Assembly: GCF_025630775.1 (NCBI RefSeq)
Contig: NZ_JAOSZE010000020.1
Span: forward strand, 62,001 to 126,000
DNA length: 64,000 nt
Direction: 5' to 3'
Source of the DNA: Actinoplanes sp. KI2
GTDB taxonomy: Bacteria; Actinomycetota; Actinomycetes; Mycobacteriales; Micromonosporaceae
Shown here: positions 26,745-35,670 of the stretch, piece after piece
Layout: each line of letters opens with the position of its first letter
How positions within the stretch are numbered: position 1 is the first letter of the stretch
The notes under the pieces: generated by a model
Seen by the model: the letters and a program-made list of their open reading frames with translations, nothing else
What the model was told of the DNA's origin: nothing
Database searches by the model: none
Program-made: the position numbers and the translations under genes

Positions 26745-27605
26745 CTACGCGACGAGGGCGGCGTTGGTGACGGACGGCTGCCTCGGCAGGAGCTCCGACA
26801 CCGTCACCGGCGACCTGCCGCTGCGCTGCGGGTCCCAGAGCATCCAGGGGCACTGTCCACGGTGGTACATGTCCTCCAGTTCGGCGCGGTCCTTGAAGGT
26901 GTCCGCGGCCCGCCAGAAGCCGCCGTGCCGCTGGGCGAGCAGCTCGCGCCGGGGGATCAGCCGGTCGAAGGCCTGCGGCACCATGTCCTCGCCCACGCGC
27001 AGCTCGTCGAAGATGCCGGGGCGCAGGATGAAGTATCCGCCGTTCTCGTACTGCATCAGGTCGGCCACCGAGCGGACCCCGGTCACCTCGCCGTTCTCGG
27101 CGATCTCGACCACGTGGTGGGTGGAGACCGGCGGGACGGCCAGCATGCTGGCCACCGCGTTCGGCGACTGCTCGAACCGCTCGATGAGCTTGTCCAACGG
27201 GGCGTCGGTCAGCGTGTCGGCATAGTTGGCGAGGAACATCTCCTCGTCCTGCACCAGATGCCGGACCCGCATCAGCCGCTCGCCGATCGACGTGTTGAGG
27301 CCGGTGTCGATGAACGAGATGTTCCAGTCGTCGATGTCGGTGCGGTGCAGCTCGATGTTCCGGCTGCCACCGGCCAGGGTGAAGTCGTTCGACTGTGTCT
27401 CGTCGTAGTTGATGAAGTAGTCCTTGACCGCGGCGGCGCCGTAGCCGAGGCAGAGCACGAAGTCCTTGTGGCCGAAGTGCGCGTAGTAGCGCATCACGTG
27501 CCACAGCAGCGGCCGGTCCCCGATCATGTTCATCGGCTTGGGCGCGCTGGTCGGCCCCTCACGCATCCGCATGCCGAGGCCGCCGCAGAACAGCACCACC
27601 TTCAT
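26745..27605 (-). CDS. rfbF: glucose-1-phosphate cytidylyltransferase
   Basis: 286 residues. Makes CDP-glucose, the entry to CDP-deoxysugars. VVLFCGGLGMRMREG is the nucleotide loop; KPMNMIGDRPLLWHVMRYYA, NYDETQSNDFTL, ANYADTLTD and GGYFILRPGIFD are typical of RfbF. It sits 2 nt after the C-methyltransferase and 2 nt before the deacetylase. No CDP-glucose 4,6-dehydratase (rfbG) was found in the window. Confidence 0.94.
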   Translation of the reverse strand: MKVVLFCGGLGMRMREGPTSAPKPMNMIGDRPLLWHVMRYYAHFGHKDFVLCLGYGAAAVKDYFINYDETQSNDFTLAGGSRNIELHRTDIDDWNISFIDTGLNTSIGERLMRVRHLVQDEEMFLANYADTLTDAPLDKLIERFEQSPNAVASMLAVPPVSTHHVVEIAENGEVTGVRSVADLMQYENGGYFILRPGIFDELRVGEDMVPQAFDRLIPRRELLAQRHGGFWRAADTFKDRAELEDMYHRGQCPWMLWDPQRSGRSPVTVSELLPRQPSVTNAALVA

Positions 27606-27607
27606 GG

Positions 27608-28837
27608 TCACACCACCTCGAGCGTCGGGATGGGGAACACCAGCTTGCCGCCCCACTCGCGGATGTAGGCGAGCTGCTCGGTGATCTCGGTCCGCAGGTT
27701 CCAGGGCAGGACGAGGACGTAGTCGGGCCTGGTCTCGGCGATCTTGTCGGGGTGGTGGATCGGGATGTGCGTACCGGGCAGGAACCAGCCCTGCTTGTGC
27801 GGGCTGCGGTCCACCGTGTACGCGAGCAGGTCGGACCGGATGCCGCAGTGGTTCAGCAGCGTGTTGCCCTTGCCCGGGGCGCCGTAGCCGACGACGGTCT
27901 TGCCTTCGGCGCGGGCGCCCATCAGGAAGGTCAGCAGGTCCCGCTTGATGCCGAAGACGGCCTCGGCGAAGCCGGCGTGGCCTTCGAGGGTGTGCAGGCC
28001 GGCGGCTTCCTCGGCGGCGAGCACGGCTTTCACGGTCGCCGACGGCTCCCCCACCGCACCGGCCGGGCGGGCGTGCACGCGGAGCGAGCCGCCGTGCGTG
28101 CTCAGCTCGTCGACGTCGACCACGGTCAGGCCGGCGGTGGCGAGCGCACGGGAGGCGGTGAGCAGCGAGAGGTACTGGTAGTGCTCGTGGTAGATGGTGT
28201 CGTACTGGTTGCGCTCGATCAGGCGCAGCAGGTGCGGGAACTCCAGCGTCACCAGGCCGGTGGGCTTCACCAGGGCGGCCAGCCCGGCGCTGAAGTCGAC
28301 GATGTCCGGCACGTGCGCGTACACGTTGTTGCCGGCGACCAGGTCGGCCCGGCCGTATTTGGCGGCCACCGCCGCGCCGGTCCTGGCGCCCAGGAACTCG
28401 ACCTCGGTGCGGATGCCCTTCTCCCGGGCCACCTCGGCGATGTTCGCCGCCGGCTCGACGCCGACCACCGGGATACCGGCGGCGACGAAGTGCTGCAGCA
28501 GGTAGCCGTCGTTGCTGGCCACCTCGGCGACGAGCGAGTCGGGGCCGAGTGCCAGCCGCTCGGTCATGTCGGCGGCGTACCGGCGGGCGTGCTCGACCCA
28601 GGAGGTCGAGTACGACGAGAAGTAGAGGTAGTCGGAGAAGATGTCCTCCCCGGGTACGTAGGCTGCCAGCTGGACGAGCAGGCAGTCGGCGCAGATCCGC
28701 ACGTGCAGCGGGTAGAACGTCTCCGGCCCGTCGGTCCGGTCGGCCGGGACGAAGCTCTCGCACAGCGGCGACATGCCCAGGTCGACAAACGTCGCGGTCA
28801 AGCTCGCACCGCACAGTCGGCAGGCAACCGCAGTCAT
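27608..28837 (-). CDS. NDP-hexose C-methyltransferase (TylC3/EvaC type)
   Basis: 409 residues. An N-terminal zinc domain (CRLCGASL and ICADCLLVQ), the SAM motif VAEVASNDGYLLQHF (about residue 100), the YHEHYQYLSL active-site block, and the C-terminal domain VVGYGAPGKGNTLLNHCGI. This is the layout of EvaC/TylC3, which add a methyl group to C3 of a 4-keto sugar. ATG 28837 follows GAGGAG. First gene of the operon with rfbF and the deacetylase; divergent from the leader and gene at 29560. Confidence 0.92.
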   Translation of the reverse strand: MTAVACRLCGASLTATFVDLGMSPLCESFVPADRTDGPETFYPLHVRICADCLLVQLAAYVPGEDIFSDYLYFSSYSTSWVEHARRYAADMTERLALGPDSLVAEVASNDGYLLQHFVAAGIPVVGVEPAANIAEVAREKGIRTEVEFLGARTGAAVAAKYGRADLVAGNNVYAHVPDIVDFSAGLAALVKPTGLVTLEFPHLLRLIERNQYDTIYHEHYQYLSLLTASRALATAGLTVVDVDELSTHGGSLRVHARPAGAVGEPSATVKAVLAAEEAAGLHTLEGHAGFAEAVFGIKRDLLTFLMGARAEGKTVVGYGAPGKGNTLLNHCGIRSDLLAYTVDRSPHKQGWFLPGTHIPIHHPDKIAETRPDYVLVLPWNLRTEITEQLAYIREWGGKLVFPIPTLEVV

Positions 28838-29195
28838 CCGCGCTCCTCATCTAGCGGGTCGCGCCCGGGAGGCGCGAAAAGAAGTATATGGCCCGATATT
28901 GCCCGGATTTGTCGGATGATCCGGCAATCGCGAGCGGCCGACGACCGGCCGCTTCGACCTACCGCCCACGCCGCTCCGGCCACCCGGGTGGCCGGAGCGG
29001 GCCGAACGGCCGACGGCCTGGAAGCGGAGTTGTCGCTGTTGTCACCCGAGGCGGCCCGACGCTCGCCCAAGACCGGCTCCCGGGCACGTAACGCCCATCG
29101 GGGCACGAGCCCGGCGTGCACCCCTCGACTCGGAGCTCCGGATCGCGGGCCGGCTGCGCGAAATGAGGCAGGCAACACATATATCGAAGGACGAC
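28838..29195. other. divergent intergenic region without a gene
   Basis: About 360 bp with no credible coding sequence. It holds a hairpin (ATTGCCCGGAT / ATCCGGCAAT, 28898-28928) 60-90 bp upstream of the C-methyltransferase and a perfect 30-bp palindrome at 28971-29000. Both may be regulatory for the minus-strand operon. Confidence 0.6.
28971..29000. repeat. perfect 30-bp palindrome
   Basis: CCGCTCCGGCCACCC is followed directly by its exact reverse complement, with no spacer. It lies midway between divergent transcription units, so it could be a cruciform-forming element, an operator for a dimeric regulator, or a terminator of upstream antisense transcription. Confidence 0.8.
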
Positions 29196-29559
29196 GTCGG
29201 ATTTAATACATTCTCCTTTTCCGTTCAGACGATTGACCGGAACGGCCGGACAGAGTACAGATCACCGGTTCGGGCGCATTAAATGCAGCGCAATTTCCGA
29301 TTCATGTAATTGTTCCGAAACGCCCGATTTTACTGCCCTGTACCTCGACGAGAAAGGCATCGTCCGATTCGGTAACACGTCTCACACGGAAAGGTGTAGC
29401 GGACGGACGGCGGATTAAGCAGGCTCTCTGTTGGAGTCCGGCGGTCGGCCTCCCGCCGGCGAAAAGATGAACCAGTTACCCACCGCCTCGACCAGCATGT
29501 CCGACAGAGGCTCGAAAAACGGACCGTGGCTGACCGCCATCAATGACGGAGGGCTAGGC
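29196..29559 (+). promoter_or_regulatory. conserved ~360-nt leader B upstream of the second sugar-phosphate transferase
   Basis: Shares the seven ordered blocks of leader A: TAATACA (29204), GACGATTGACC (29228), ACGCCCGATTT (29320), CATCGTCCGATTCG (29358), CACGGAAAGGTGTAGCGG (29385), CAGGCTCTC...TGGAGTCCGG (29420) and the ~36-nt block before the start. Sequence between blocks is largely different. The hairpin is ACAC-GGAAAG-GTGT here and GCAC-GGAAAG-GTGT in A, so an A-U pair becomes G-U and pairing is kept. The frame of the downstream gene stays open into this region, but a one-base length difference from leader A argues against coding. Confidence 0.6.
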
Positions 29560-31071
29560 GTGCAGACGATCGACCCGAGATCGGCAGTCGAGATCACCGG
29601 GGGAGAACAGCAGCTCATGCCCTTGCGGCAGCCGGAGTTCCAGCAGCCCGCCCCGCGCGCCGACTGGCGCCGCCGTTACGCGTGGGTGTTGTACCTCATC
29701 GACTATGCGGTCGGTCTCGTGGCGGCCTGCTCGGCTCTCTTCCTGCGCTTCGGCAACTACGGTCCGTTGCCTTTCCTACTGATCTATGTGCTGCTGACCC
29801 TGCTTTTCCCGCTCGCCTGGATAGCGGTGCTCGCACTCAACCGGGCACACGAGGCCCGGCACCTGTTCGTCGGCACCGACGAATACGCGAGAGTAGTTCG
29901 ATCGGGCCTGGGCCTGACCGCTACGCTGGCCATTTTTTCCTTCGCGTTCGATCTGCGTTTAGCACGCGGATACGTTCTCATCGCGGTTCCGCTGGCCACC
30001 GTCCTGGGACTCGGCGCGCGATACGCGTACCGGCAGATGCTGCACCGTTCGTGGGCTCGCGGTGACCGCCTGCATCGGGTCATCCTGGTCGGGCATGCGC
30101 GGGCCGTCGCCGACATGGCACGCTGGCTGGGGCGCGAGAGTCACCACGGCCTCGGCATCCTCGGCGCTTGCGTGCCGGCCTCACAGATCAGGGAGTTCGA
30201 CTCCACCGCAGGCCTGCCGGAGATCTACGGCGACTTCGACGGCGTCGCCGCGGCGGTCAGCCTCACCGGCGCGGACACGGTCGTGGTGCTGGCCTGCCCC
30301 GAGATCGACGGTCCCGCGCTGCGCCGCCTGGCCTGGCAGCTCGAGCGCGACGAGATCGACCTCATCGTCGCCAGCACCCTGGTCGACGTGGCCGGCGACC
30401 GCACCACCATCCGCCCGGTCGACGGCCTGCCGATGCTGCACGTCGAACACCCACGGCTCAAGGGCAGCTCCCGCCTCGTGAAGGCCACCTTCGACCGGGT
30501 CGGTGCGCTTTTCCTGCTGGTGGTCAGCGCCCCGCTCCTGGCGGTGATCGCCGGGCTGGTGGCCTTGGGGCCCGGCGGTCGCGGGCCGGTGATCTTCCGG
30601 CAGGAACGGGTGGGCAAGGACGGCATCCTGTTCACTCTCTACAAGTTCCGCACGATGGTGGTCAACGCCGAGGCGCGCCTGCAGGAGCTGCGCAATCTCA
30701 ACGACACCGACGGCGAGCTGTTCAAGATGCGCGACGACCCGCGGGTCACGCCGGTGGGCCGCTGGTTGCGCCGGCTGTCGCTGGACGAATTGCCGCAACT
30801 GATCAACGTGGTCAAGGGCGACATGTCGCTGGTCGGCCCGCGGCCGCCGCTGGCCAGGGAGGTCGCCGGCTACCCCGCCGACATGCGCCGCCGCCTAGTC
30901 GTCAAGCCGGGCCTCACCGGCCTGTGGCAGGTCTCGGGCCGCTCCGACCTCTCCTGGGACGAGTCGATCCGGCTCGACCTCACCTACGTCGAGAACTGGT
31001 CGCTCGCGATGGACCTGGCGATCCTGGCGCGTACCGTGAGCGCGGTGGTCCGCAGCTCCGGAGCCTACTGA
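29560..31071 (+). CDS. polyprenyl glycosylphosphotransferase, initiating EPS sugar transferase (copy B)
   Basis: 503 residues, the same length as copy A at 21354, with the same start context (GTGCAGACGATCG after GACGGAGG). The N-terminal membrane half differs moderately from A. The catalytic half is almost identical (YKFRTMVVNAEARL, DELPQLINVVKGDMSLVGPR, GLTGLWQVSGRSDLSW). An upstream in-frame start exists (29431) but would extend into the conserved leader. Two initiating transferases suggest two glycans or conditional use of two first sugars. Confidence 0.93.
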   Translation: MQTIDPRSAVEITGGEQQLMPLRQPEFQQPAPRADWRRRYAWVLYLIDYAVGLVAACSALFLRFGNYGPLPFLLIYVLLTLLFPLAWIAVLALNRAHEARHLFVGTDEYARVVRSGLGLTATLAIFSFAFDLRLARGYVLIAVPLATVLGLGARYAYRQMLHRSWARGDRLHRVILVGHARAVADMARWLGRESHHGLGILGACVPASQIREFDSTAGLPEIYGDFDGVAAAVSLTGADTVVVLACPEIDGPALRRLAWQLERDEIDLIVASTLVDVAGDRTTIRPVDGLPMLHVEHPRLKGSSRLVKATFDRVGALFLLVVSAPLLAVIAGLVALGPGGRGPVIFRQERVGKDGILFTLYKFRTMVVNAEARLQELRNLNDTDGELFKMRDDPRVTPVGRWLRRLSLDELPQLINVVKGDMSLVGPRPPLAREVAGYPADMRRRLVVKPGLTGLWQVSGRSDLSWDESIRLDLTYVENWSLAMDLAILARTVSAVVRSSGAY

Positions 31072-31085
31072 ACCCCAACACCAAG

Positions 31086-31118
31086 AACGGGCCGCCGGCA
31101 GCTCCCCGATGGCCCGTT
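31086..31118. terminator. bidirectional terminator hairpin
   Basis: AACGGGCC and GGCCCGTT form a perfect 8-bp stem around a 17-nt loop between the convergent transferase B and GT2 genes. Confidence 0.55.
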
Positions 31119-31134
31119 CGCGTTACCCCGCGCT

Positions 31135-32181
31135 TCAGATGCCGCGCCGGCTCCAGGACTGCCACCACAGCCACTCGCGGCCCTTGTTGTACACCGCGCT
31201 CAGCACCAGCGGCTGCAGGTACGGCATCGCCCTGGTGCCGATTCGGCGGCGCAGACGCAGACCACGGTACTCCGGAAGCGACTCGTAGGCGGGCCAGCAG
31301 TCCGCGGCGAACTCCACCAGCTCATCGACCGGCACGAGCGCGGTTCGGCCTCGGTCGTACGCCCGCAGAGCGCGCCGGAGGGCGATGCGAGCCAGTTTTT
31401 GGTGGATCATTCGATCAAGGCGGTCCCGATCGGGAAGCAGGTCACCGTTGCGTTCCAGGGTCACCTCGTACGCCGCCCGGCGCTGACCGAGCTCCTCGAC
31501 CAGCGCGGCGAAATGCGGTGCGGACATGTTGTTGTTGTGCAGCCGGTAGTAGGCCTGGTCGGCGCCGCGGAGATAGCCGACGTCGGCGTGCGCGGCGAAC
31601 CGCATCCACATCTCGATGTCGCCGGAGTGCGGCAGCCGCGGGTCGTAGCCGCCGAGCTTTCGCTGCAGGTCCGTACGCACCACGACCTCCGGTGACGTGA
31701 TGCAGCCGTGGCCCTCACGGAAACGACGCTCCAGCCACCAATGGCCGGGCCACACGCTGTGTCCGCGCACCTGGGTCCTGGCCGGCGGCGGCGGGCCGGG
31801 GTGGGTGAAGTGCACCGGCCGGCCGTAGACGAAGCCCACCGAGGGGTTCGCGTCGAGCAACGCGACGGCGCGGGTCAGCGCGCCCGGAGTGAGCCGGTCG
31901 TCGGCTGACAGCAGCACCGAGTAGTCCCCGTCGGCCCACTCGAGAAGACCTTCGTTGTACGTGGCCAGGTGGCCCTTGTTCGTCTCGTGCACCCGGACTG
32001 CGACGCGGGGGTCGGCCGCCGCGATGGAGCGAGCCACCTCCGCGGAGTTGTCCGGTGAGGCGTCATCGATGATCAGGACGCGGACATCGACGCCGGGGTT
32101 GTCGTCGAGCACACTGCGCACGCAGGCGTTCAGGTACTGACCGTACTTGTAGCACGGGATAACGACGCTGACGGAGCTCAT
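31135..32181 (-). CDS. glycosyltransferase family 2
   Basis: 348 residues. GT-A fold: SVVIPCYKYGQYLNACVRSV, IIDDASPDNSAEVA and the metal-binding SADDRL (DxD-like) near residue 98. It has no membrane span and is probably a cytoplasmic transferase that extends the lipid-linked repeat. ATG 32181 is preferred over GTG 32193 because GAGG stands 6 nt before it. The acceptor is unknown. Convergent with transferase B. Confidence 0.9.
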   Translation of the reverse strand: MSSVSVVIPCYKYGQYLNACVRSVLDDNPGVDVRVLIIDDASPDNSAEVARSIAAADPRVAVRVHETNKGHLATYNEGLLEWADGDYSVLLSADDRLTPGALTRAVALLDANPSVGFVYGRPVHFTHPGPPPPARTQVRGHSVWPGHWWLERRFREGHGCITSPEVVVRTDLQRKLGGYDPRLPHSGDIEMWMRFAAHADVGYLRGADQAYYRLHNNNMSAPHFAALVEELGQRRAAYEVTLERNGDLLPDRDRLDRMIHQKLARIALRRALRAYDRGRTALVPVDELVEFAADCWPAYESLPEYRGLRLRRRIGTRAMPYLQPLVLSAVYNKGREWLWWQSWSRRGI

Positions 32182-32263
32182 CAATCGCCTCACTTCGTCA
32201 TATCGACCAAGAGCGCCGGCCGGATGTCAGACATCCGGCCGGCGCCAGAGAGAGGTTGGTGGA

Positions 32264-35200
32264 TCAGTTGGCAGTGGTAGCGAAGATGGGATCAACCCAG
32301 TAGTTGGTCGACCCGTACGTACTGTTCGGGAAGCTCGCCGCGCCGTACCGGTAGAGGCCGTTGCCGCCGCCGTCGCCGTCGGCCAGTGCGGTCAACGGAT
32401 AGACCGTACGGGCATTGGTGAAGTAGCTGCCGGTAGCGGAGTAGTTGCCGTTAGGTGCATGGTACGACACCACGTACACCGTGGCGGCGGTCACCGCGAC
32501 CGGGGTGGCGAACGTCAGGCTCTGCCAGCCGGAGCTGGTCTCGTTCTGGAACGTGCCGGTGGCCAGCAGGGTACCGTCACTCGACCACAGCGATCCGGTG
32601 TGCGTACCGGTATTGGCCGAGCCCTTGTAGAAGCGAACCCCCGTGACGAAGCCGTCGATGGCCGGCTTGAACCTCAGGCCGAGCTCGACCGAGCTGCTGT
32701 CGTTCACGTTCGCGGTGGCCGGCGTGGCCGACGAAGACCACAGCGAACACGGGCAGGAGGGCGCCCCCTGCGTGCTGCCGGTGGTGAACGTCCAGGTGGT
32801 CGGCGACGTCATGGCGTTCCCGTACACGTCCGCAGCGGTTACCGAGACCTGATAGGTCGTCGACGTCAGCAGCGGGGTGTCCGGGGTCAGTTTGGCGGTC
32901 TTGGTGGCCGCCGTGTAGCTGGTGTCGGCCGTCACCGCCGCACCGCCCTGAACCGTCAGGCTGAAGTTCAGCGTGGCCGGGTCGATGGCGGAACTGAACG
33001 TCGCCGTCACGGCGGCGTTGAGCGCCACCCCGGTCGCGTTCGACGCCGGCGCGGTTGTCGTGACCGTCGGCGGCTGGCTGCTCACCCCGGCCGTGTCCAC
33101 CACCGGCTCGACCCAGTAGTTGGTGTCGTTGTAGCTCGACGACGGGAAGCCGCCGTTCACGCCGTATCGATAGACACCGTTCCCGCCGGTGGATCCGCCC
33201 GACTGAAGCTCCTGCACCGGCGCGAGACCCGCACCCTTGTTGGCGAAGTAGCTGCCGTCGGCCGAATAGCCGCCATTGGGCGCGTAGTAGGAGACGACAT
33301 AGGTGGTGTTCGCCGCCAGCGGCACCGGGCTGCCGAAGGTCAGCGACTGCCAGCCCGATGCGGTCTCGTTCTGGAACGTGCCGGTGGCTAGCAGGGTGCC
33401 GCCGGAGGTCCAGATCGAGCCGGTGTGGGTGCCGGTGTTGGCCGTGGACTTGTAGAAGCGGACACCGATCGCCGAGGCCGCCGTGGTCACCTTGAACTTG
33501 GCGCCGAGCTCGAGCGAGCTGCCGTCACCCGCGTTGATCGTGCCAGGCACGTCCGTGGCGGCGAAGACCGTGCAGGGGCACTGCTGGGGACCCACGGTGA
33601 CCGCGCGGGTGGCCGGGGTGCCGATGTTCACGCTGTCGTCGACGGCGCGCACGCTGATCTGCGCCGCACCGGTGGCGGTGGGGGTCCAGGTGTACGTCCA
33701 GGTGCCGAGGCCGGTCGCCTTCTTCCAGGTGGTGCCGCCGTCGACGGACACCTCAACGCGGGCGAGCTGGCCGCCGCCCACCTCGGCCGCGGTGCCCGAG
33801 ATCGTGGCCTGCGACAGCACCGGCAGCGTGGCGCCGGCTGCGGGCGACGTGATGGTCACGGTCGGCGCGCTGGTGTCCGTGGAGGCCACCTCCGCGTGCA
33901 GGTTGGACTGACGGGTGAGCGGCTGCACGCCCATGTCGGCGAAGAGGTTCAGGGTTGCCTGCTGCATCCGAACGTCCTCGGTCGTGGTCGCACCGTCACC
34001 GTGAATGGTGCTGAGGCCCCACGACCACTGAACCGTGCCGGAGCCGAAGACGAGGGCGTGGGAGGACTCGTCCCGGTACATCACGATGCTGTGCGTCGCG
34101 GTTCCGTTGCCGAAGGTGTTGCCCTGGTCCAGGAGGAGCTTGCCGTCATTGATGGCGACCGTGGTCGAGGAGAGGTCGATCGCGCCCGGCGCCCGGACCG
34201 CGTTCTCCACGTCGCTGTCCCACTCGTAACCGAGCGTGCCGGTCTGGAACGTCGCCTTCTGACCAGGCTGCAGACTGGCGATCGAGGTGTCACGCCACAG
34301 ACGCATGCGGCTGTAGGCGTACGGGACCTCGATGGCGTCATAGCGGCTGCCGTTGACGGTGAACAGCGTGCCGGTGAGCTGGTTCGGCGGAGTGTTGCCG
34401 CCCTTGCCGGCGCCGGCGGGGTCCACCCACGTGCCGGTCCACTGACCGCTCGGGTCCGCGATGCCGTTGTTCTGTGCCATCTTCGTCATCTTGTACGTGA
34501 CGAGGGTCCGGTTGGCGGCGTTGCTGCCGTCGATGCTGGGCTCCAGGCGGGTGCGCCAGAAGACCTCGTTGCCACTGAAGAAGGCGAGGTTCACCCCGGA
34601 CTCACGGGCCGCCACGACGTTGTCCCACTGGCCCTGCGTCCAGTACTCGTCGTGGCCGGAGGACATGAAGATCTTGCGACCGAGGACCGAGCTGGGCCGG
34701 GTGGCGGTGTCGATGCCGGACTGGTAGCTGACGTCGTATCCGTTGCGCTCGACCCACTGAATCATCGCGTACTCGGCCCCGAAGATGCCGTTGTCGCCGA
34801 AGATGTCCATCGGCCGGTTGTAGCTGACCTTGTAGGCGCGGCCGTCGGGCGCAGGGCCGCCTCCGCCGTACAGGTCCTGGCCGCCCCAGTCGTTGTAGGC
34901 CTGCCAGGTCTGGTCGTCGGTCTGGATGACGACCTGCGAGTGCGGGGTCGACTCACGCACGACGAACGGGTACGGCATCACGCCGTTGCCGTCACTCTGG
35001 TCGAACATGGCGAGGTAGACGCCGGACACCGCGTCGGACGGCACCGCCCAGCTGCCGGTGATCGCCCATTTGCCGCAGTCGACCAGGCCGGTGCCCGTGT
35101 CGTGGTCGCAGTTGCTCTGGTTGTTGGCCGGGAAGGTCTGCGTGGGCGACGTGGGCATGAGCCGCGCGCCGTCGCCACCGTAGTAGCCGAGCCGGAAGAT

Positions 35201-35470
35201 GGACACCTTGTAGGACACCGGCGACTGGACCTTGAACTGCAGGGTCTCGCCGGGCGCGACGCTCTCCTTCGTGGTGAATCCCCCGATTTGACCCCATGCG
35301 CTCGGTGTGTACCAGTCTTCGAAGGGCGTACCGGCCTTGGAATTTTCGCAAACGACGGGGTTGGAGCCGGCGCCGCACGCGTCGGCCGCGCTGCTGGACG
35401 CAGCTGGGAGTAACACTGTCGCGCCGGCGACCAATGCCACCATTGCGAAGGGAATGAATCGAGATCTCAT
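32264..35470 (-). CDS. secreted multidomain protein: dimethylformamidase-like domain, Ig-like domains, two DUF4082 domains
   Basis: 1068 residues. A Sec signal (MRSRFIPFAMVALVAGATVL, cleavage near ASSSAADA). Residues about 45-500 resemble the N,N-dimethylformamidase large-subunit fold, with RLGYYGGDGARL, the SSGHDEYWT block and AFFSGNEVFWR. Then come an Ig-like domain (~540-625), DUF4082 (~640-790, VGVRFYKS.NTGTHTGS), a SbsA-type Ig domain (~800-905) and a second DUF4082 (~915-1065). Similar proteins sit in actinomycete EPS loci; their activity is not established. It is extracellular, possibly polymer-modifying or adhesive. Confidence 0.85.
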   Translation of the reverse strand: MRSRFIPFAMVALVAGATVLLPAASSSAADACGAGSNPVVCENSKAGTPFEDWYTPSAWGQIGGFTTKESVAPGETLQFKVQSPVSYKVSIFRLGYYGGDGARLMPTSPTQTFPANNQSNCDHDTGTGLVDCGKWAITGSWAVPSDAVSGVYLAMFDQSDGNGVMPYPFVVRESTPHSQVVIQTDDQTWQAYNDWGGQDLYGGGGPAPDGRAYKVSYNRPMDIFGDNGIFGAEYAMIQWVERNGYDVSYQSGIDTATRPSSVLGRKIFMSSGHDEYWTQGQWDNVVAARESGVNLAFFSGNEVFWRTRLEPSIDGSNAANRTLVTYKMTKMAQNNGIADPSGQWTGTWVDPAGAGKGGNTPPNQLTGTLFTVNGSRYDAIEVPYAYSRMRLWRDTSIASLQPGQKATFQTGTLGYEWDSDVENAVRAPGAIDLSSTTVAINDGKLLLDQGNTFGNGTATHSIVMYRDESSHALVFGSGTVQWSWGLSTIHGDGATTTEDVRMQQATLNLFADMGVQPLTRQSNLHAEVASTDTSAPTVTITSPAAGATLPVLSQATISGTAAEVGGGQLARVEVSVDGGTTWKKATGLGTWTYTWTPTATGAAQISVRAVDDSVNIGTPATRAVTVGPQQCPCTVFAATDVPGTINAGDGSSLELGAKFKVTTAASAIGVRFYKSTANTGTHTGSIWTSGGTLLATGTFQNETASGWQSLTFGSPVPLAANTTYVVSYYAPNGGYSADGSYFANKGAGLAPVQELQSGGSTGGNGVYRYGVNGGFPSSSYNDTNYWVEPVVDTAGVSSQPPTVTTTAPASNATGVALNAAVTATFSSAIDPATLNFSLTVQGGAAVTADTSYTAATKTAKLTPDTPLLTSTTYQVSVTAADVYGNAMTSPTTWTFTTGSTQGAPSCPCSLWSSSATPATANVNDSSSVELGLRFKPAIDGFVTGVRFYKGSANTGTHTGSLWSSDGTLLATGTFQNETSSGWQSLTFATPVAVTAATVYVVSYHAPNGNYSATGSYFTNARTVYPLTALADGDGGGNGLYRYGAASFPNSTYGSTNYWVDPIFATTAN

Positions 35471-35670
35471 GTATGAGCGCCTGTCCACGAGCCGAAGGGG
35501 GGTGAGAGCTTCCGCTGCGCGGGAGCCTACACGGCCCCCGCGACGCATCGACTCCGCGACTCGACGCCCGTTATGGCGCAGTCGGGCGCGCTCTTCGCCA
35601 CAATGGTCGTGGCCGCCTCATACCAACGGCCAGCAAAGGTGATCCCGCGGCCGATCCGCAAATCGGGGCA

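Noticed and set aside
29431..29559. N-terminal extension of transferase copy B
   Set aside because: The same region before copy A differs by one base in length, so the frame is not kept; both proteins are 503 residues from the shared GTG.
33425..35413. 662-residue plus-strand open frame opposite the DUF4082 protein
   Set aside because: No domains; the minus-strand protein has a signal peptide and recognisable domains.
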